From NCBI RefSeq assembly GCF_039535475.1, contig NZ_BAAAXG010000012.1, forward strand, positions 62,001 through 126,000: a stretch of 64,000 nt of DNA, written 5' to 3'. Position 1 is the first letter of the stretch; the number at the start of each line of letters is the position of its first letter. The notes under the pieces are model-generated. The model had not been told where the DNA came from and did no database searches. It saw nothing but the letters and a program-made list of their open reading frames with translations. A program made the position numbers and the translations under genes. This DNA comes from Streptomyces showdoensis (lineage in GTDB: Bacteria; Actinomycetota; Actinomycetes; Streptomycetales; Streptomycetaceae). Of the stretch, positions 29,028 through 36,600 are shown one piece after another.

Positions 29028-29116
29028 GACCTCTCCCGTGACCCCGTCCGCGTCCTCGAAGCATTCCTGACGCGTTCCCGACGCGTTCCTGGCACGCGGT
29101 GACCAAGGGTGGCACG

Positions 29117-29154
29117 CCGCCGCCCGGCACCCGCCGAGGGGTGCCGGGCGGCGG
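29117..29154. terminator. 16-bp-stem terminator after tatA
   Basis: Arms 29117-29132 and 29139-29154 are perfectly complementary (CCGCCGCCCGGCACCC and its complement) with a 6-base loop. It begins 10 bp past the tatA stop on the minus strand. Confidence 0.7.
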
Positions 29155-29163
29155 GGGTGGGTG

Positions 29164-29373
29164 CTAGCGCGCCGTACCGTCCTCGTGGGGCGTGGGTCTG
29201 ACCTGGTAGGTGGCCTGGGGCTCCGGTCCCCCCTCGGCCTTCATGGCCCGGGCCTCGCTCTTGAGGATGCGGGCCGACTTGCCCGCGCTGCGGGCGAGTT
29301 CGGGCAGCTTCTTGGCGCCGAGGACCAGGATGAGGACGATGAGGACGATCGCTATCTCGCCGATACCGAACAC
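29164..29373 (-). CDS. tatA: Twin-arginine translocase subunit TatA/TatE-like
   Basis: A 69-residue protein with the canonical TatA layout: a short N-terminal FGIGEIAIVLIVLILVLGAK membrane helix, the hinge with KKLPELARSAGKSARILKSE, then an acidic/polar tail. It is a paralogue of the housekeeping TatA and helps form the Tat export pore. It lies 31 bp downstream of the TerD gene on the same strand, and tatB/tatC are not present here. Confidence 0.92.
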   Translation of the reverse strand: MFGIGEIAIVLIVLILVLGAKKLPELARSAGKSARILKSEARAMKAEGGPEPQATYQVRPTPHEDGTAR

Positions 29374-29404
29374 GGTGGGCGCTCCCTCGGTGTCGTAGGA
29401 CCGG

Positions 29405-29980
29405 TCAGACGTTCACGCCGAAGTCGGCGGCGATGCCGGCGAGTCCGGAGGCGTACCCCTGGCCGACGGCCCGGAACTTCCAGTCCCCGCCGTGGCGGTA
29501 GAGCTCGCCGAAGATCATCGCGGTCTCGGTGGCGGCGTCCTCGGACAGGTCGTAGCGCGCGAGCTCGACGCCGTCGGCCTGGTTGACGACGCGTATGAAG
29601 GCGTTGCGGACCTGGCCGAAGCTCTGCCCGCGGTTGTCGGCGTCGTGGATGGACACGGGGAAGACGATCCGGGCGACCTCGCCCGGGACGGCGGCGAGGT
29701 TCACCTTGACGCTCTCGTCGTCCCCGTCGCCCTCGCCGGTGAGGTTGTCGCCGGTGTGCTCGACCGAACCGTCCGGGCTGGTGAGGTTGTTGTAGAACAC
29801 GAAGTGCCGGTCGGAGACGACCTTGCCGGTGTCGCCGAGGAGCAGGGCGCTGGCGTCGAGGTCGTACGCGGCCCCGGTGGTGGTGCGCACGTCCCAGCCG
29901 AGTCCGACGACGACGGCGGTCAGCCCCGGCGCCTCCTTGCTCAGCGAGACGTTGCCGCCCTTGGCCAGACTCACACCCAT
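29405..29980 (-). CDS. TerD family (tellurite-resistance/stress, Ca2+-binding) protein
   Basis: A 191-residue TerD-domain protein. It has the family start [20 protein letters not shown], the calcium-site segment [32 protein letters not shown] and [14 protein letters not shown]. The family binds Ca2+ and is linked to stress and development in Streptomyces; the biochemical role is unsettled. An inverted repeat TCTACA-GTGA-TGTAGA lies 36-51 bp upstream. TatA follows on the same strand. Confidence 0.93.
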   Translation of the reverse strand: MGVSLAKGGNVSLSKEAPGLTAVVVGLGWDVRTTTGAAYDLDASALLLGDTGKVVSDRHFVFYNNLTSPDGSVEHTGDNLTGEGDGDDESVKVNLAAVPGEVARIVFPVSIHDADNRGQSFGQVRNAFIRVVNQADGVELARYDLSEDAATETAMIFGELYRHGGDWKFRAVGQGYASGLAGIAADFGVNV

Positions 29981-30015
29981 GCCGATTCCTCTCCTCGTCT
30001 GCCGTACGCCGACAA

Positions 30016-30031
30016 TCTACAGTGATGTAGA
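30016..30031. promoter_or_regulatory. CTACA-N4-TGTAG palindrome, terD copy
   Basis: TCTACAGTGATGTAGA: 6-bp arms with a 4-bp spacer, 36-51 bp before the terD start. The same palindrome occurs before the SpoOM gene and, in a weaker form, before the CNNM/CBS genes. Shared regulation is inferred. Confidence 0.6.
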
Positions 30032-30171
30032 AGCGTCCGGTAGCCGGTGCCGTCCCCCGACGGTCCCGGGGACACCACCGCCGCGTCAACGGCACGGTCT
30101 GTCCTCCAGGGATGATCGAGCCCCTCGAACTCGTCCTCCTCGACCGCGACGGCGTGCCCGTCCGAGGGGGC

Positions 30172-31185
30172 TCAGCCCTCGTCGCCCTCCTCCTCGTCGT
30201 CACCCTCGAAGAAGTCCCCGACCTCGTCGACGACTTCGGCGGCCACCATGCCGCCCACCACGCCGACCGCCAGGCCCGCCGCGCCGGCGGCGACGGCCGT
30301 GCCCAGGCCGGGGCCGGAGCGGCGGCCGTGCTCGTGGTCGGGGGCGTGGTGCTCGCCGTAGTGGCCGCCGTCCTGCCCGTACCCGGCGGGTGCGCCGTGG
30401 CTTCCGTGGTGCCCGCGGGCGTCGACGAGCCGGCGGATCCAGGAGTCGACCTCCGCGGTCCAGTCGGTGTGGTCGACCTGGTCGTGGGTGACGGTGAAGC
30501 GCGTGAGCGCGTCGTGCCCGGCGGAGAACGGGCCGCCGCGCCTGTCCGCCTCCAGCACGATCTCGACCGCGCCGGGCCCCGCCAGGAAGGTCACCTCGAT
30601 CTCGTCGACCCGGTGCGCGTACTGCGGGGCCGGCGTCAGTTCCAGCTCCTGGTAGAAGGGCAGCTGCTGGCCGGTGCCGTGGATCCGGCCGTACTCCAGG
30701 TCCGCGGACCTGAAGCCGAAGCCGAGCCGGCCGAGCGCTTCGAGGACGGACTCCTGGGCCGGCAGCGGCCGGACCGCGAGCGGGTCGATGTCGCCCTTGT
30801 CCTTCGCGCCCGCCACGCCGAGTTCGGTCCGCACGCCGAGGGTGATGCCCAGCGCCTGGCCGTACAGCTCGGTGAGGGGTGTCTCCCACGGGATCGGGAA
30901 GGAGAACGGGACGCTGTGTCGTTCGCCCTCCGCGAGCCGGAGGTTCCCGCCGGCGACGAACCGGTGGAAGGCCACCACGCCCTCCGACTCGCCGTCCTCG
31001 TGCTCGGCCTCGACGCGGGCCACGAGCTCCAGGGTGATGTGCTCGACGGTGAAGTCGGCGTTGCCGCCCGTGAGGTGGACGTGCCCGCTGAGCGTGCCGC
31101 CCGGCGTGACCGCGCCCGGATCGAGCACGGTGTCCACGGTCGGGCCACCGATGCCGAGAGAGCCGAGCAGTCGCTTGAACACCAT
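30172..31185 (-). CDS. SpoOM-family sporulation control protein
   Basis: A 337-residue protein. The arrestin-like SpoOM domain covers residues 1-240 (MVFKRLLGSLGIGGPTVDTVL, HVHLTGGNADFTVEHITLEL, HSVPFSFPIPWETPLTELYG). The C-terminal part has a His/Gly-rich stretch, a hydrophobic Ala/Gly/Val segment (GLGTAVAAGAAGLAVGVVGG) and an acidic tail. SpoOM proteins modulate sporulation in Bacillus; in actinomycetes the role is unclear. ATG 31185 was chosen over GTG 31197, which would overlap the GGAG ribosome-binding site. A strong palindrome lies upstream. Confidence 0.88.
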   Translation of the reverse strand: MVFKRLLGSLGIGGPTVDTVLDPGAVTPGGTLSGHVHLTGGNADFTVEHITLELVARVEAEHEDGESEGVVAFHRFVAGGNLRLAEGERHSVPFSFPIPWETPLTELYGQALGITLGVRTELGVAGAKDKGDIDPLAVRPLPAQESVLEALGRLGFGFRSADLEYGRIHGTGQQLPFYQELELTPAPQYAHRVDEIEVTFLAGPGAVEIVLEADRRGGPFSAGHDALTRFTVTHDQVDHTDWTAEVDSWIRRLVDARGHHGSHGAPAGYGQDGGHYGEHHAPDHEHGRRSGPGLGTAVAAGAAGLAVGVVGGMVAAEVVDEVGDFFEGDDEEEGDEG

Positions 31186-31249
31186 CGTGGCGTCCACTCC
31201 TTCATGTGCGCGGGTGATTCACGAACGGTCGAGGAGCGGCAAGCCACTT

Positions 31250-31269
31250 CCTCTACATGGCTGTAGAGG
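31250..31269. promoter_or_regulatory. CTACA-N4-TGTAG palindrome, spoOM copy
   Basis: CCTCTACA-TGGC-TGTAGAGG: perfect 8-bp arms, 65-84 bp upstream of the SpoOM start. It shares the core and spacer length with the terD site. Confidence 0.65.
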
Positions 31270-31391
31270 ATAGGGGGCGGGGGGTGCCTCGCACGCGCCT
31301 GGCGCGGGCAGGGTCCGAGAACGGCCGAAAAGAGCCGTGCGCGGACCCCCGTCCGGCGGCGACGGCTGTCGGCGGGCGCGGCACCCGTTCC

Positions 31392-31408
31392 TTTACAGTG
31401 GGTGTAGA
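31392..31408. promoter_or_regulatory. Degenerate TTTACA-N5-TGTAGA site before CNNM/CBS genes
   Basis: TTTACA-GTGGG-TGTAGA resembles the terD and spoOM palindromes, but one base of an arm differs and the spacer is 5 bp. It lies 78-94 bp before the small leader ORF at 31486. The remaining 31186-31485 region shows no other feature. Confidence 0.4.
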
Positions 31409-31485
31409 AGTGAGGGGTCTTCACCCCCGCTCACCCCGCTCATCCCCCGATTCGGACGAGGACGAGAAGGAGCCACGGGCCCGCG

Positions 31486-31665
31486 ATGGAGCCTCCGAGC
31501 ACCGGCCGAGCCGAGCTCCGCCCGCCGCTTCCTCACGCGCGGCCGCGGCCCGCCGGCCCACCTCGTCGAGGTCGGCCGCTCACCCGTCCGGTCCTGTCCG
31601 CAAGGAGCCGCTTCTTGTCCGCCAGACCGACGTGCACCGACGCCTCGAAGGGGTGCGGTCGATGA
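31486..31665 (+). CDS. Possible 59-residue leader peptide coupled to CNNM/CBS gene
   Basis: An ATG at 31486 with AAGGAG 8 bp upstream opens a 59-codon Pro/Arg-rich frame (MEPPSTGRAELRPPLPHARP at the start, ending DASKGCGR). Its TGA (31663-31665) overlaps the ATG of the downstream membrane protein as ATGA, the classical signal for translational coupling. The peptide matches no family I know. The downstream gene has only a weak ribosome-binding site of its own, which favours coupling. It could also be a chance frame in GC-rich DNA. Confidence 0.35.
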   Translation: MEPPSTGRAELRPPLPHARPRPAGPPRRGRPLTRPVLSARSRFLSARPTCTDASKGCGR

Positions 31666-32978
31666 ACGCCGCTCTCGGCCTGCTGGCCGTGCTCGTCCTG
31701 ACCGCCGGCACCGGCTACTTCGTGGCCCAGGAGTTCGCCTACGTCGCCGCCGACCGCCTCGCGCTCGCCCGGGAGGCCGCCGCCGGGGACCGGCGGGCCG
31801 CCCGCGCGCTGAAGGTGCTCGAACGCCTCTCCTTCATGCTCTCCGGCGCCCAGCTGGGCATCACCGTCACCGGCCTGGTCGTCGGCTTCCTCGCCGAGCC
31901 CTCCGTGTCCGCGCTGCTCAAGCCCCTCCTGGACGGCACCGGGCTGTCCGAGGGTGCCGTGTCGGCGATCTCCGTCGTCCTCGCCTTCGTGATCGCCACC
32001 GTCCTCCAGATGGTGCTCGGCGAACTCGCCCCGAAAAACCTGGCGCTGGCGGTGCCCGAGCGGCTCGCCAAGTCGCTGGCCCCCTCCACGCTGGTCTACC
32101 TCAAGGTCGTCGGCCCGGTCGTCCACGTCTTCGACGGCGCCGCGAACCGGCTGCTGCGCAAGGTCGGCATCGAACCGGTCGAGGAGCTGCACCACGGCGC
32201 CACCCTCGAAGAGCTGAGCCACCTCATCGGCGAGTCCCACGAGCAGGGCGAGCTGCCGCCGGACACCGCCGAGCTGCTCGACCACGCCCTGGAGTTCTCG
32301 GATCGGACCATGGACGAGGTGATGGTCCCGCGGGCCGACGCCGTCTTCGTCCGCAAGGACGCCACGCTCACCGAGGCCGTCGAGCTGATCGCACGGCACG
32401 GCCACTCCAGCTACCCGGTGCTCGGCGACCACCCCGACGACATCGTCGGCGTCCTCGGCGTCCGCGACCTCGTCCGGCTGCCCACCGACCGCTTCCGGGA
32501 CCTGACGGCAGGGGAGTCGGCCCGGGACCCGCTCCTCCTGCCCGACACGCTGCCGCTGCCCCGGGCCGTGGCGCAGATGCGCGAGCGCGGCGACGAGTTC
32601 GCCGTGGTCCTGGACGAGCACGGCGGCGTCGCCGGGATCGTCACGTACGAGGACATCGCCGAGGAGCTCGTCGGCGACATCGCCGACGAGACCGACACCG
32701 TCGTCGAGTCCGCCGTTCCCGACGGGGCGGGCTGGCGCGTCGACGCCGGGCGCCGGCTCGACGAGATCGAGGAGGCCACCGGCATCGCCCTGCCGGAGGA
32801 CGACGACTACGACACGGTGGCCGGCCTGGTCATCGACCGCCTCGGCAGGTTCCCGACCATCGGCGACGACCTGACCGTCGACGGCGTCCGGATCGAGGTA
32901 CTGAGCCTGGACCGGCACGTTCCCGAACGCGTCCGCATCGAACGGATCGGACCCGAGGCCGAGGAGGCCCAGGCATGA
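31662..32978 (+). CDS. HlyC/CorC-type CNNM transmembrane and CBS-pair protein, first of two
   Basis: A 438-residue protein. The N-terminal CNNM domain (residues 1-190) has four hydrophobic segments including SGAQLGITVTGLVVGFLAEP and VLGELAPKNLALAVPE. A CBS pair covers about 210-330 (DEVMVPRADAVFVRKDATLTE; EFAVVLDEHGGVAGIVTYEDIAEELVGDI), and a CorC_HlyC domain ends the protein. The family is often labelled haemolysin-like and is linked to Mg2+/Co2+ transport. Its stop overlaps the start of the next gene. ATG 31662 overlaps the stop of a possible leader ORF. Confidence 0.9.
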   Translation: MNAALGLLAVLVLTAGTGYFVAQEFAYVAADRLALAREAAAGDRRAARALKVLERLSFMLSGAQLGITVTGLVVGFLAEPSVSALLKPLLDGTGLSEGAVSAISVVLAFVIATVLQMVLGELAPKNLALAVPERLAKSLAPSTLVYLKVVGPVVHVFDGAANRLLRKVGIEPVEELHHGATLEELSHLIGESHEQGELPPDTAELLDHALEFSDRTMDEVMVPRADAVFVRKDATLTEAVELIARHGHSSYPVLGDHPDDIVGVLGVRDLVRLPTDRFRDLTAGESARDPLLLPDTLPLPRAVAQMRERGDEFAVVLDEHGGVAGIVTYEDIAEELVGDIADETDTVVESAVPDGAGWRVDAGRRLDEIEEATGIALPEDDDYDTVAGLVIDRLGRFPTIGDDLTVDGVRIEVLSLDRHVPERVRIERIGPEAEEAQA

Positions 32979-33994
32979 GCTTCCCCATGGCCCTGTTCGT
33001 CACCGTCCTGCTGCTGATCGGCAGCGGCTTCTTCGTCGCCGCCGAGTTCGCGCTCGTCGCCGCCAAGCGGCACCGCATCGAGAAGGCCGTCGCCGACGGG
33101 CAGCGCGGCGCCAAGGCCGCCCTCGCCGGGATGCGCGAACTGTCCCTGATGCTCGCGGGCGCCCAGCTCGGCATCACCGTCTGCACCCTGGGCCTCGGCT
33201 CGATCTCCAAGCCCGCGATCTCGCACCGCCTCGACCCGCTCCTCGTCGACCTCGGACTGCCCACCGGGCTCAGCTACGGCATCGCCTTCGCCGTCGCCAT
33301 GATCATCGTGGTCTTCCTCCACATGGTCGTCGGCGAGATGGCCCCCAAGTCCTGGGCCATCGCCCACCCGGAGCGCTCCGCGATGCTGCTCACGCCGGCC
33401 TTCCGGGCCGTCGTCAAGGCCGTGCGCCCGCTGCTGTGGCTGCTCAACCGGGTCAGCAACGCGCTGGTCCGCCTCTGCCGGGTGCAGCCCCGCGACGAAC
33501 TGGCCGCCGTCCACAACCGCGAACAGCTCACCCACCTCGTCGCGGAGTCCGAGCGCCTGGGCCTGATCGACAAGACGGACTCCCAGCTCATCACCCGTTC
33601 CCTCACCGAGCCCAGGACCCCGGTCGCCGAACTCCAGGTCCCGGCCGCCGACATCATCGCCGTCCCCGCCGACGCGGACCTGGGGGCGATCCTGGAACGC
33701 GCGGCGGACGCCGGCGTGTCCCGCCTGCTGGTGCGCGACGGGGTGGACGTCCTCGGCTCGGTCCACGCCCGCGACGCCCTCGTCGCCGTGACCCGCGGCA
33801 AGCGGATCACGGCCCGCGACCTGGTCCGCCCGGTGCCCGAGCTCGCCGCGGAGACGACGGTGTCCGAGGCCATCGAAGCCCTCCGCCGGCGCCGCTCGTC
33901 GCTCGCCGTCGTACGGGACGCGGACGGCGGGCTCACGGGCCTGGTGAGCCTCGACGACCTGCTGGTCCGCCTCATGGGGCCGCAGGCCGTGTGA
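32975..33994 (+). CDS. HlyC/CorC-type CNNM transmembrane and CBS-pair protein, second of two
   Basis: A 339-residue paralogue of the preceding protein. The CNNM domain is at residues 1-190 (SGFFVAAEFALVAAKRHRIE, AGAQLGITVCTLGLGSI, VVGEMAPKSWAIAHPE), with a CBS pair after residue 200 (VPAADIIAVPADADLGAILERA; SSLAVVRDADGGLTGLVSLDD). It lacks the C-terminal CorC_HlyC domain present in its partner. The ATGA overlap with the upstream gene shows tight co-translation, suggesting a heteromeric complex of a full and a short subunit. Confidence 0.9.
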   Translation: MSFPMALFVTVLLLIGSGFFVAAEFALVAAKRHRIEKAVADGQRGAKAALAGMRELSLMLAGAQLGITVCTLGLGSISKPAISHRLDPLLVDLGLPTGLSYGIAFAVAMIIVVFLHMVVGEMAPKSWAIAHPERSAMLLTPAFRAVVKAVRPLLWLLNRVSNALVRLCRVQPRDELAAVHNREQLTHLVAESERLGLIDKTDSQLITRSLTEPRTPVAELQVPAADIIAVPADADLGAILERAADAGVSRLLVRDGVDVLGSVHARDALVAVTRGKRITARDLVRPVPELAAETTVSEAIEALRRRRSSLAVVRDADGGLTGLVSLDDLLVRLMGPQAV

Positions 33995-34016
33995 GCCCCG
34001 CGGCCGGAGCGGGGCG

Positions 34017-34092
34017 CCTCCCTCGTTCCGGCCGCCGCGCGTACGGGGCGGGGCCCTCCCTCGTTCCGGCCGCCGCGCGTACGCGGCGGGGC
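34017..34092. repeat. 38-bp perfect-phase tandem duplication
   Basis: Copies at 34017-34054 and 34055-34092 start with CCTCCCTCGTTCCGGCCGCC and differ at one position. They fill most of the gap between the second CNNM/CBS gene and the ArsR gene. Confidence 0.8.
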
Positions 34093-34151
34093 CCTCGCGC
34101 GGTGCCGGAGCCGGGCGTTCGCGGCGGCTCCGTCCGTCCGCCGGTTGTGCC

Positions 34152-34157
34152 TACGAT
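34152..34157 (+). promoter_or_regulatory. -10 element TACGAT of leaderless ArsR mRNA
   Basis: TACGAT lies 6 nt before ATG 34164 with no ribosome-binding site between, the standard geometry of leaderless transcripts in actinobacteria. No good -35 is visible. Confidence 0.5.
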
Positions 34158-34163
34158 GCCCGC

Positions 34164-34523
34164 ATGCCCTCACGCGACACGTCCCCAGGTGCAGGCCCCT
34201 CGCATCAGCGCACGCCCGGCTCCCGCGAGCTGGCGGCGGCGGCCGGCGTCTTCGCGCTGCTCGCGGACCCCACCCGGCTCCACCTGGTGTGGCTGCTGGC
34301 GCGGGGCGAGTCGGACGTGAGCGCCCTCGCGGAGGCGGTCGACGCCGCCCGTCCCGCGGTGAGCCAGCACCTGGCCAAGTTGCGGCTCGGCGGACTCGTC
34401 GAGTCCCGGAAGGACGGCCGGAGAGTCGTCTACTCGCTGCCGGACGGGCACATGAGACGGCTGGTGGTGGAGGCGATCAGCCATGCCGACCACCAGGTGA
34501 CGGGCGAGCCCTGGCACGACTGA
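34164..34523 (+). CDS. ArsR/SmtB family metal-sensing repressor
   Basis: A 119-residue winged-helix protein. The core is VFALLADPTRLHLVWLLARG, SALAEAVDAARPAVSQHLAKL, and the wing GLVESRKDGRRVVYSL. There is no CxC metal site in helix 3. The C-terminal helix and tail carry His and Asp (SHADHQ, PWHD), as in the alpha5-type Ni/Co/Zn sensors NmtR, KmtR and CzrA. It precedes an MFS exporter with a His-rich tail, supporting a metal-efflux role. The mRNA is probably leaderless. Confidence 0.87.
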   Translation: MPSRDTSPGAGPSHQRTPGSRELAAAAGVFALLADPTRLHLVWLLARGESDVSALAEAVDAARPAVSQHLAKLRLGGLVESRKDGRRVVYSLPDGHMRRLVVEAISHADHQVTGEPWHD

Positions 34524-34558
34524 CCGCGCCCTCGCGGCGGCCATCAACAATTCAATAG

Positions 34559-34574
34559 GTGCGCACGTATGCAC
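34559..34574. promoter_or_regulatory. Possible ArsR operator GTGC-GCACGTAT-GCAC
   Basis: An imperfect inverted repeat (GTGCGCACGTATGCAC) lies in the 98-bp gap between the arsR-type gene and the MFS gene, 48-63 bp before the MFS start. ArsR-family sensors often bind such sites. Weak on sequence alone. Confidence 0.35.
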
Positions 34575-34621
34575 GCATCGGCTACGGTGGAGACTCCCGC
34601 AGCCGACCGAGGGATGCCCCG

Positions 34622-35983
34622 ATGCCGTCCGTCCTGGGGAACCGCACCTACCGCCACCTGTTCGCCGCCCAGGTCGTCGCCCTCGTCGGCACCGGCCTTG
34701 CCACGGTGGCGCTGAGCCTGCTCGCGTACGACATCGCCGGGGGGAGCGCCTCCGCGGTCCTGGGCACGGCGCTGGCGGTCAAGATGGTCGCCTACGTCGG
34801 GATCGCACCCCTGATCGGCGCCTTCGCCGACCGCCTACCGCGCCGGGCCCTTCTCGTGTCCATGGACCTGGTCCGGGCCGGCGTCGCACTGGCCCTGCCG
34901 TTCGTGACCCAGGTGTGGCAGGTGTACGTCCTGATCCTCCTGCTCCAGGCCGCCTCCGCCTGCTTCACGCCCACCTTCCAGGCCACCCTCCCCGAGGTGC
35001 TGCCCGAAGAGCGGGACTACACCCGGGCGCTGTCGCTCTCCCGCCTCGCCTACGACCTGGAGAGCCTCTTCAGCCCCGCGCTCGCCGCGGCCCTGCTCTC
35101 GCTCGTCTCCTACCGCTGGCTCTTCACCGGCACCGCCGTCGGCTTCGCAGCCTCCGGCCTGCTGGTGGTGTCCGTCCTGCTGCCCGGGCCGCGGCCGGTG
35201 GAGCGCACGGGCGGCATCCACGCCAAGGCCGCCTTCGGCACCCGGCTCTTCCTCGCCACCCCGCGCCTGCGCGCCCTGCTCGCCCTCGACCTCGTGGTGG
35301 CCGCGGTCGGAGCCGTGGTCCTCGTCGACACCGTCGTCCTCGTCCGCGACACCCTCGGCCGCTCCGCCGGCGACGTCTCCCTCGCCCTCGGTGCGTACGG
35401 GGCCGGCTCCATGACCGTGGCGCTGCTGCTGCCCCGGGTGCTCGGCCGGCTCGGCGACCGGTCGCTGATGCTGCCGGCCGCCTTCGTCCTGACCGGCACC
35501 CTCGGTGTCCTCGCACTGGGCCTGGGGGCGGGCGGCCCCCGCGCCGGCTGGCCCTGGCCCGCGCTGCTCGCCGCCTGGACGATCATCGGGGCGGCGACGT
35601 CGGCGATCCTCACCCCGGGCGGGCGCCTCGTCCGGCGCTCGGCCTCCGACCCCGACCTGCCCGCGGCCTTCGCCGCCCGGTTCTCCCTCACCCACGCCTG
35701 CTGGCTGATCACCTACCCGCTGGCCGGCTGGCTCGCGGCGACGACCGGTCTCGCCGTCTCGGCGGGTGTGCTGATCGTGATCGCCCTCGTCGGCACGCTG
35801 GTGGCGGTACGGCTGTGGCCCCGCGAGGACCCGGCCGAACTGGAGCACGCCCACCCCGAACTGCCCCGCGACCACCCGCACCTCGCGGGCGTCGGGCAGA
35901 CCCACAGCCACGACTTCCACATCGACGTCCTGCACCGGCGCTGGCCCGCCCGGGACGCGACGGACACCAGAACCGCGGCCTGA
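34622..35983 (+). CDS. MFS metal exporter with His-rich C-terminus (NreB-like)
   Basis: A 453-residue MFS protein of about twelve helices (motif A-like GAFADRLPRRALL in loop 2-3). After the last helix comes a cytosolic tail rich in His and acidic residues: ELEHAHPELPRDHPHL, then GQTHSHDFHIDVLHRR. Such tails occur in nickel/cobalt exporters of the NreB type and in other metal transporters. It lies directly downstream of an ArsR metal sensor. Nickel, cobalt or zinc efflux is likely; the metal cannot be fixed from sequence. Confidence 0.83.
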   Translation: MPSVLGNRTYRHLFAAQVVALVGTGLATVALSLLAYDIAGGSASAVLGTALAVKMVAYVGIAPLIGAFADRLPRRALLVSMDLVRAGVALALPFVTQVWQVYVLILLLQAASACFTPTFQATLPEVLPEERDYTRALSLSRLAYDLESLFSPALAAALLSLVSYRWLFTGTAVGFAASGLLVVSVLLPGPRPVERTGGIHAKAAFGTRLFLATPRLRALLALDLVVAAVGAVVLVDTVVLVRDTLGRSAGDVSLALGAYGAGSMTVALLLPRVLGRLGDRSLMLPAAFVLTGTLGVLALGLGAGGPRAGWPWPALLAAWTIIGAATSAILTPGGRLVRRSASDPDLPAAFAARFSLTHACWLITYPLAGWLAATTGLAVSAGVLIVIALVGTLVAVRLWPREDPAELEHAHPELPRDHPHLAGVGQTHSHDFHIDVLHRRWPARDATDTRTAA

Positions 35984-36092
35984 GGCCGTACACGGCGCCC
36001 GCCGGTCCGGGGGAGATGCCGACGGGTCCGGCTCCGGCCGGTCTCTCCTTCTCGAAGACTGGGACCGTCAACAAACAAGGAGACGAACCGAA

Positions 36093-36530
36093 ATGATCGA
36101 ACGAGTCCGCGCCGTCCTCGTCACCGCCGACGCCACGATGCTGGTCATCCGCCGTACCAGGCCCGGCATCCCCGAGTACTGGGTTCTGCCCGGCGGCGGC
36201 GTCGAGCCCGGTGACGAGTCCCGGGAGGCCGCCCTCCACCGCGAGATCCACGAGGAGATCGCGGGAAAGGCCGACATCATCCGCCTCCTCCACACGGTGG
36301 AGGCCGAGGACGAGCGCCAGCTCTTCTACCTCGCCCGCATCGCGACCTGGTCCTTCGACGACCGCACCGGCCCTGAGTTCAGCGCCGAGGGCCGCGGCGA
36401 GTATGCGCTGGAGGAGGTCCCGCTGACCGTGGAGGGGCTCGACGGCATCGACCTCAAGCCCGAGGAGATCGCCCACGTGCTGAGGGGAGCCGTCGACGCC
36501 GGAAGCCTGGGAGTCGAGGCGTCGCCCTGA
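36093..36530 (+). CDS. Nudix hydrolase
   Basis: A 145-residue protein with a complete Nudix box at about residues 35-57: GGVEPGDESREAALHREIHE then EIAG, matching Gx5Ex7REUxEExGU. It hydrolyses a nucleoside diphosphate linked to another moiety; the substrate is unknown. CAAGGAGACG gives a good ribosome-binding site. It stands alone, convergent with corA. Confidence 0.92.
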   Translation: MIERVRAVLVTADATMLVIRRTRPGIPEYWVLPGGGVEPGDESREAALHREIHEEIAGKADIIRLLHTVEAEDERQLFYLARIATWSFDDRTGPEFSAEGRGEYALEEVPLTVEGLDGIDLKPEEIAHVLRGAVDAGSLGVEASP

Positions 36531-36600
36531 GCCGGCACGGGGAGCCCGGAGACGACTCCTCGTGCTGCCCCGCCAGCCCGAACGAGCAGCGCCCCCTTCG

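Noticed and set aside
31197..31197. GTG start for the SpoOM-family protein
   Set aside because: It would overlap the GGAG ribosome-binding site; ATG 31185 has suitable spacing.
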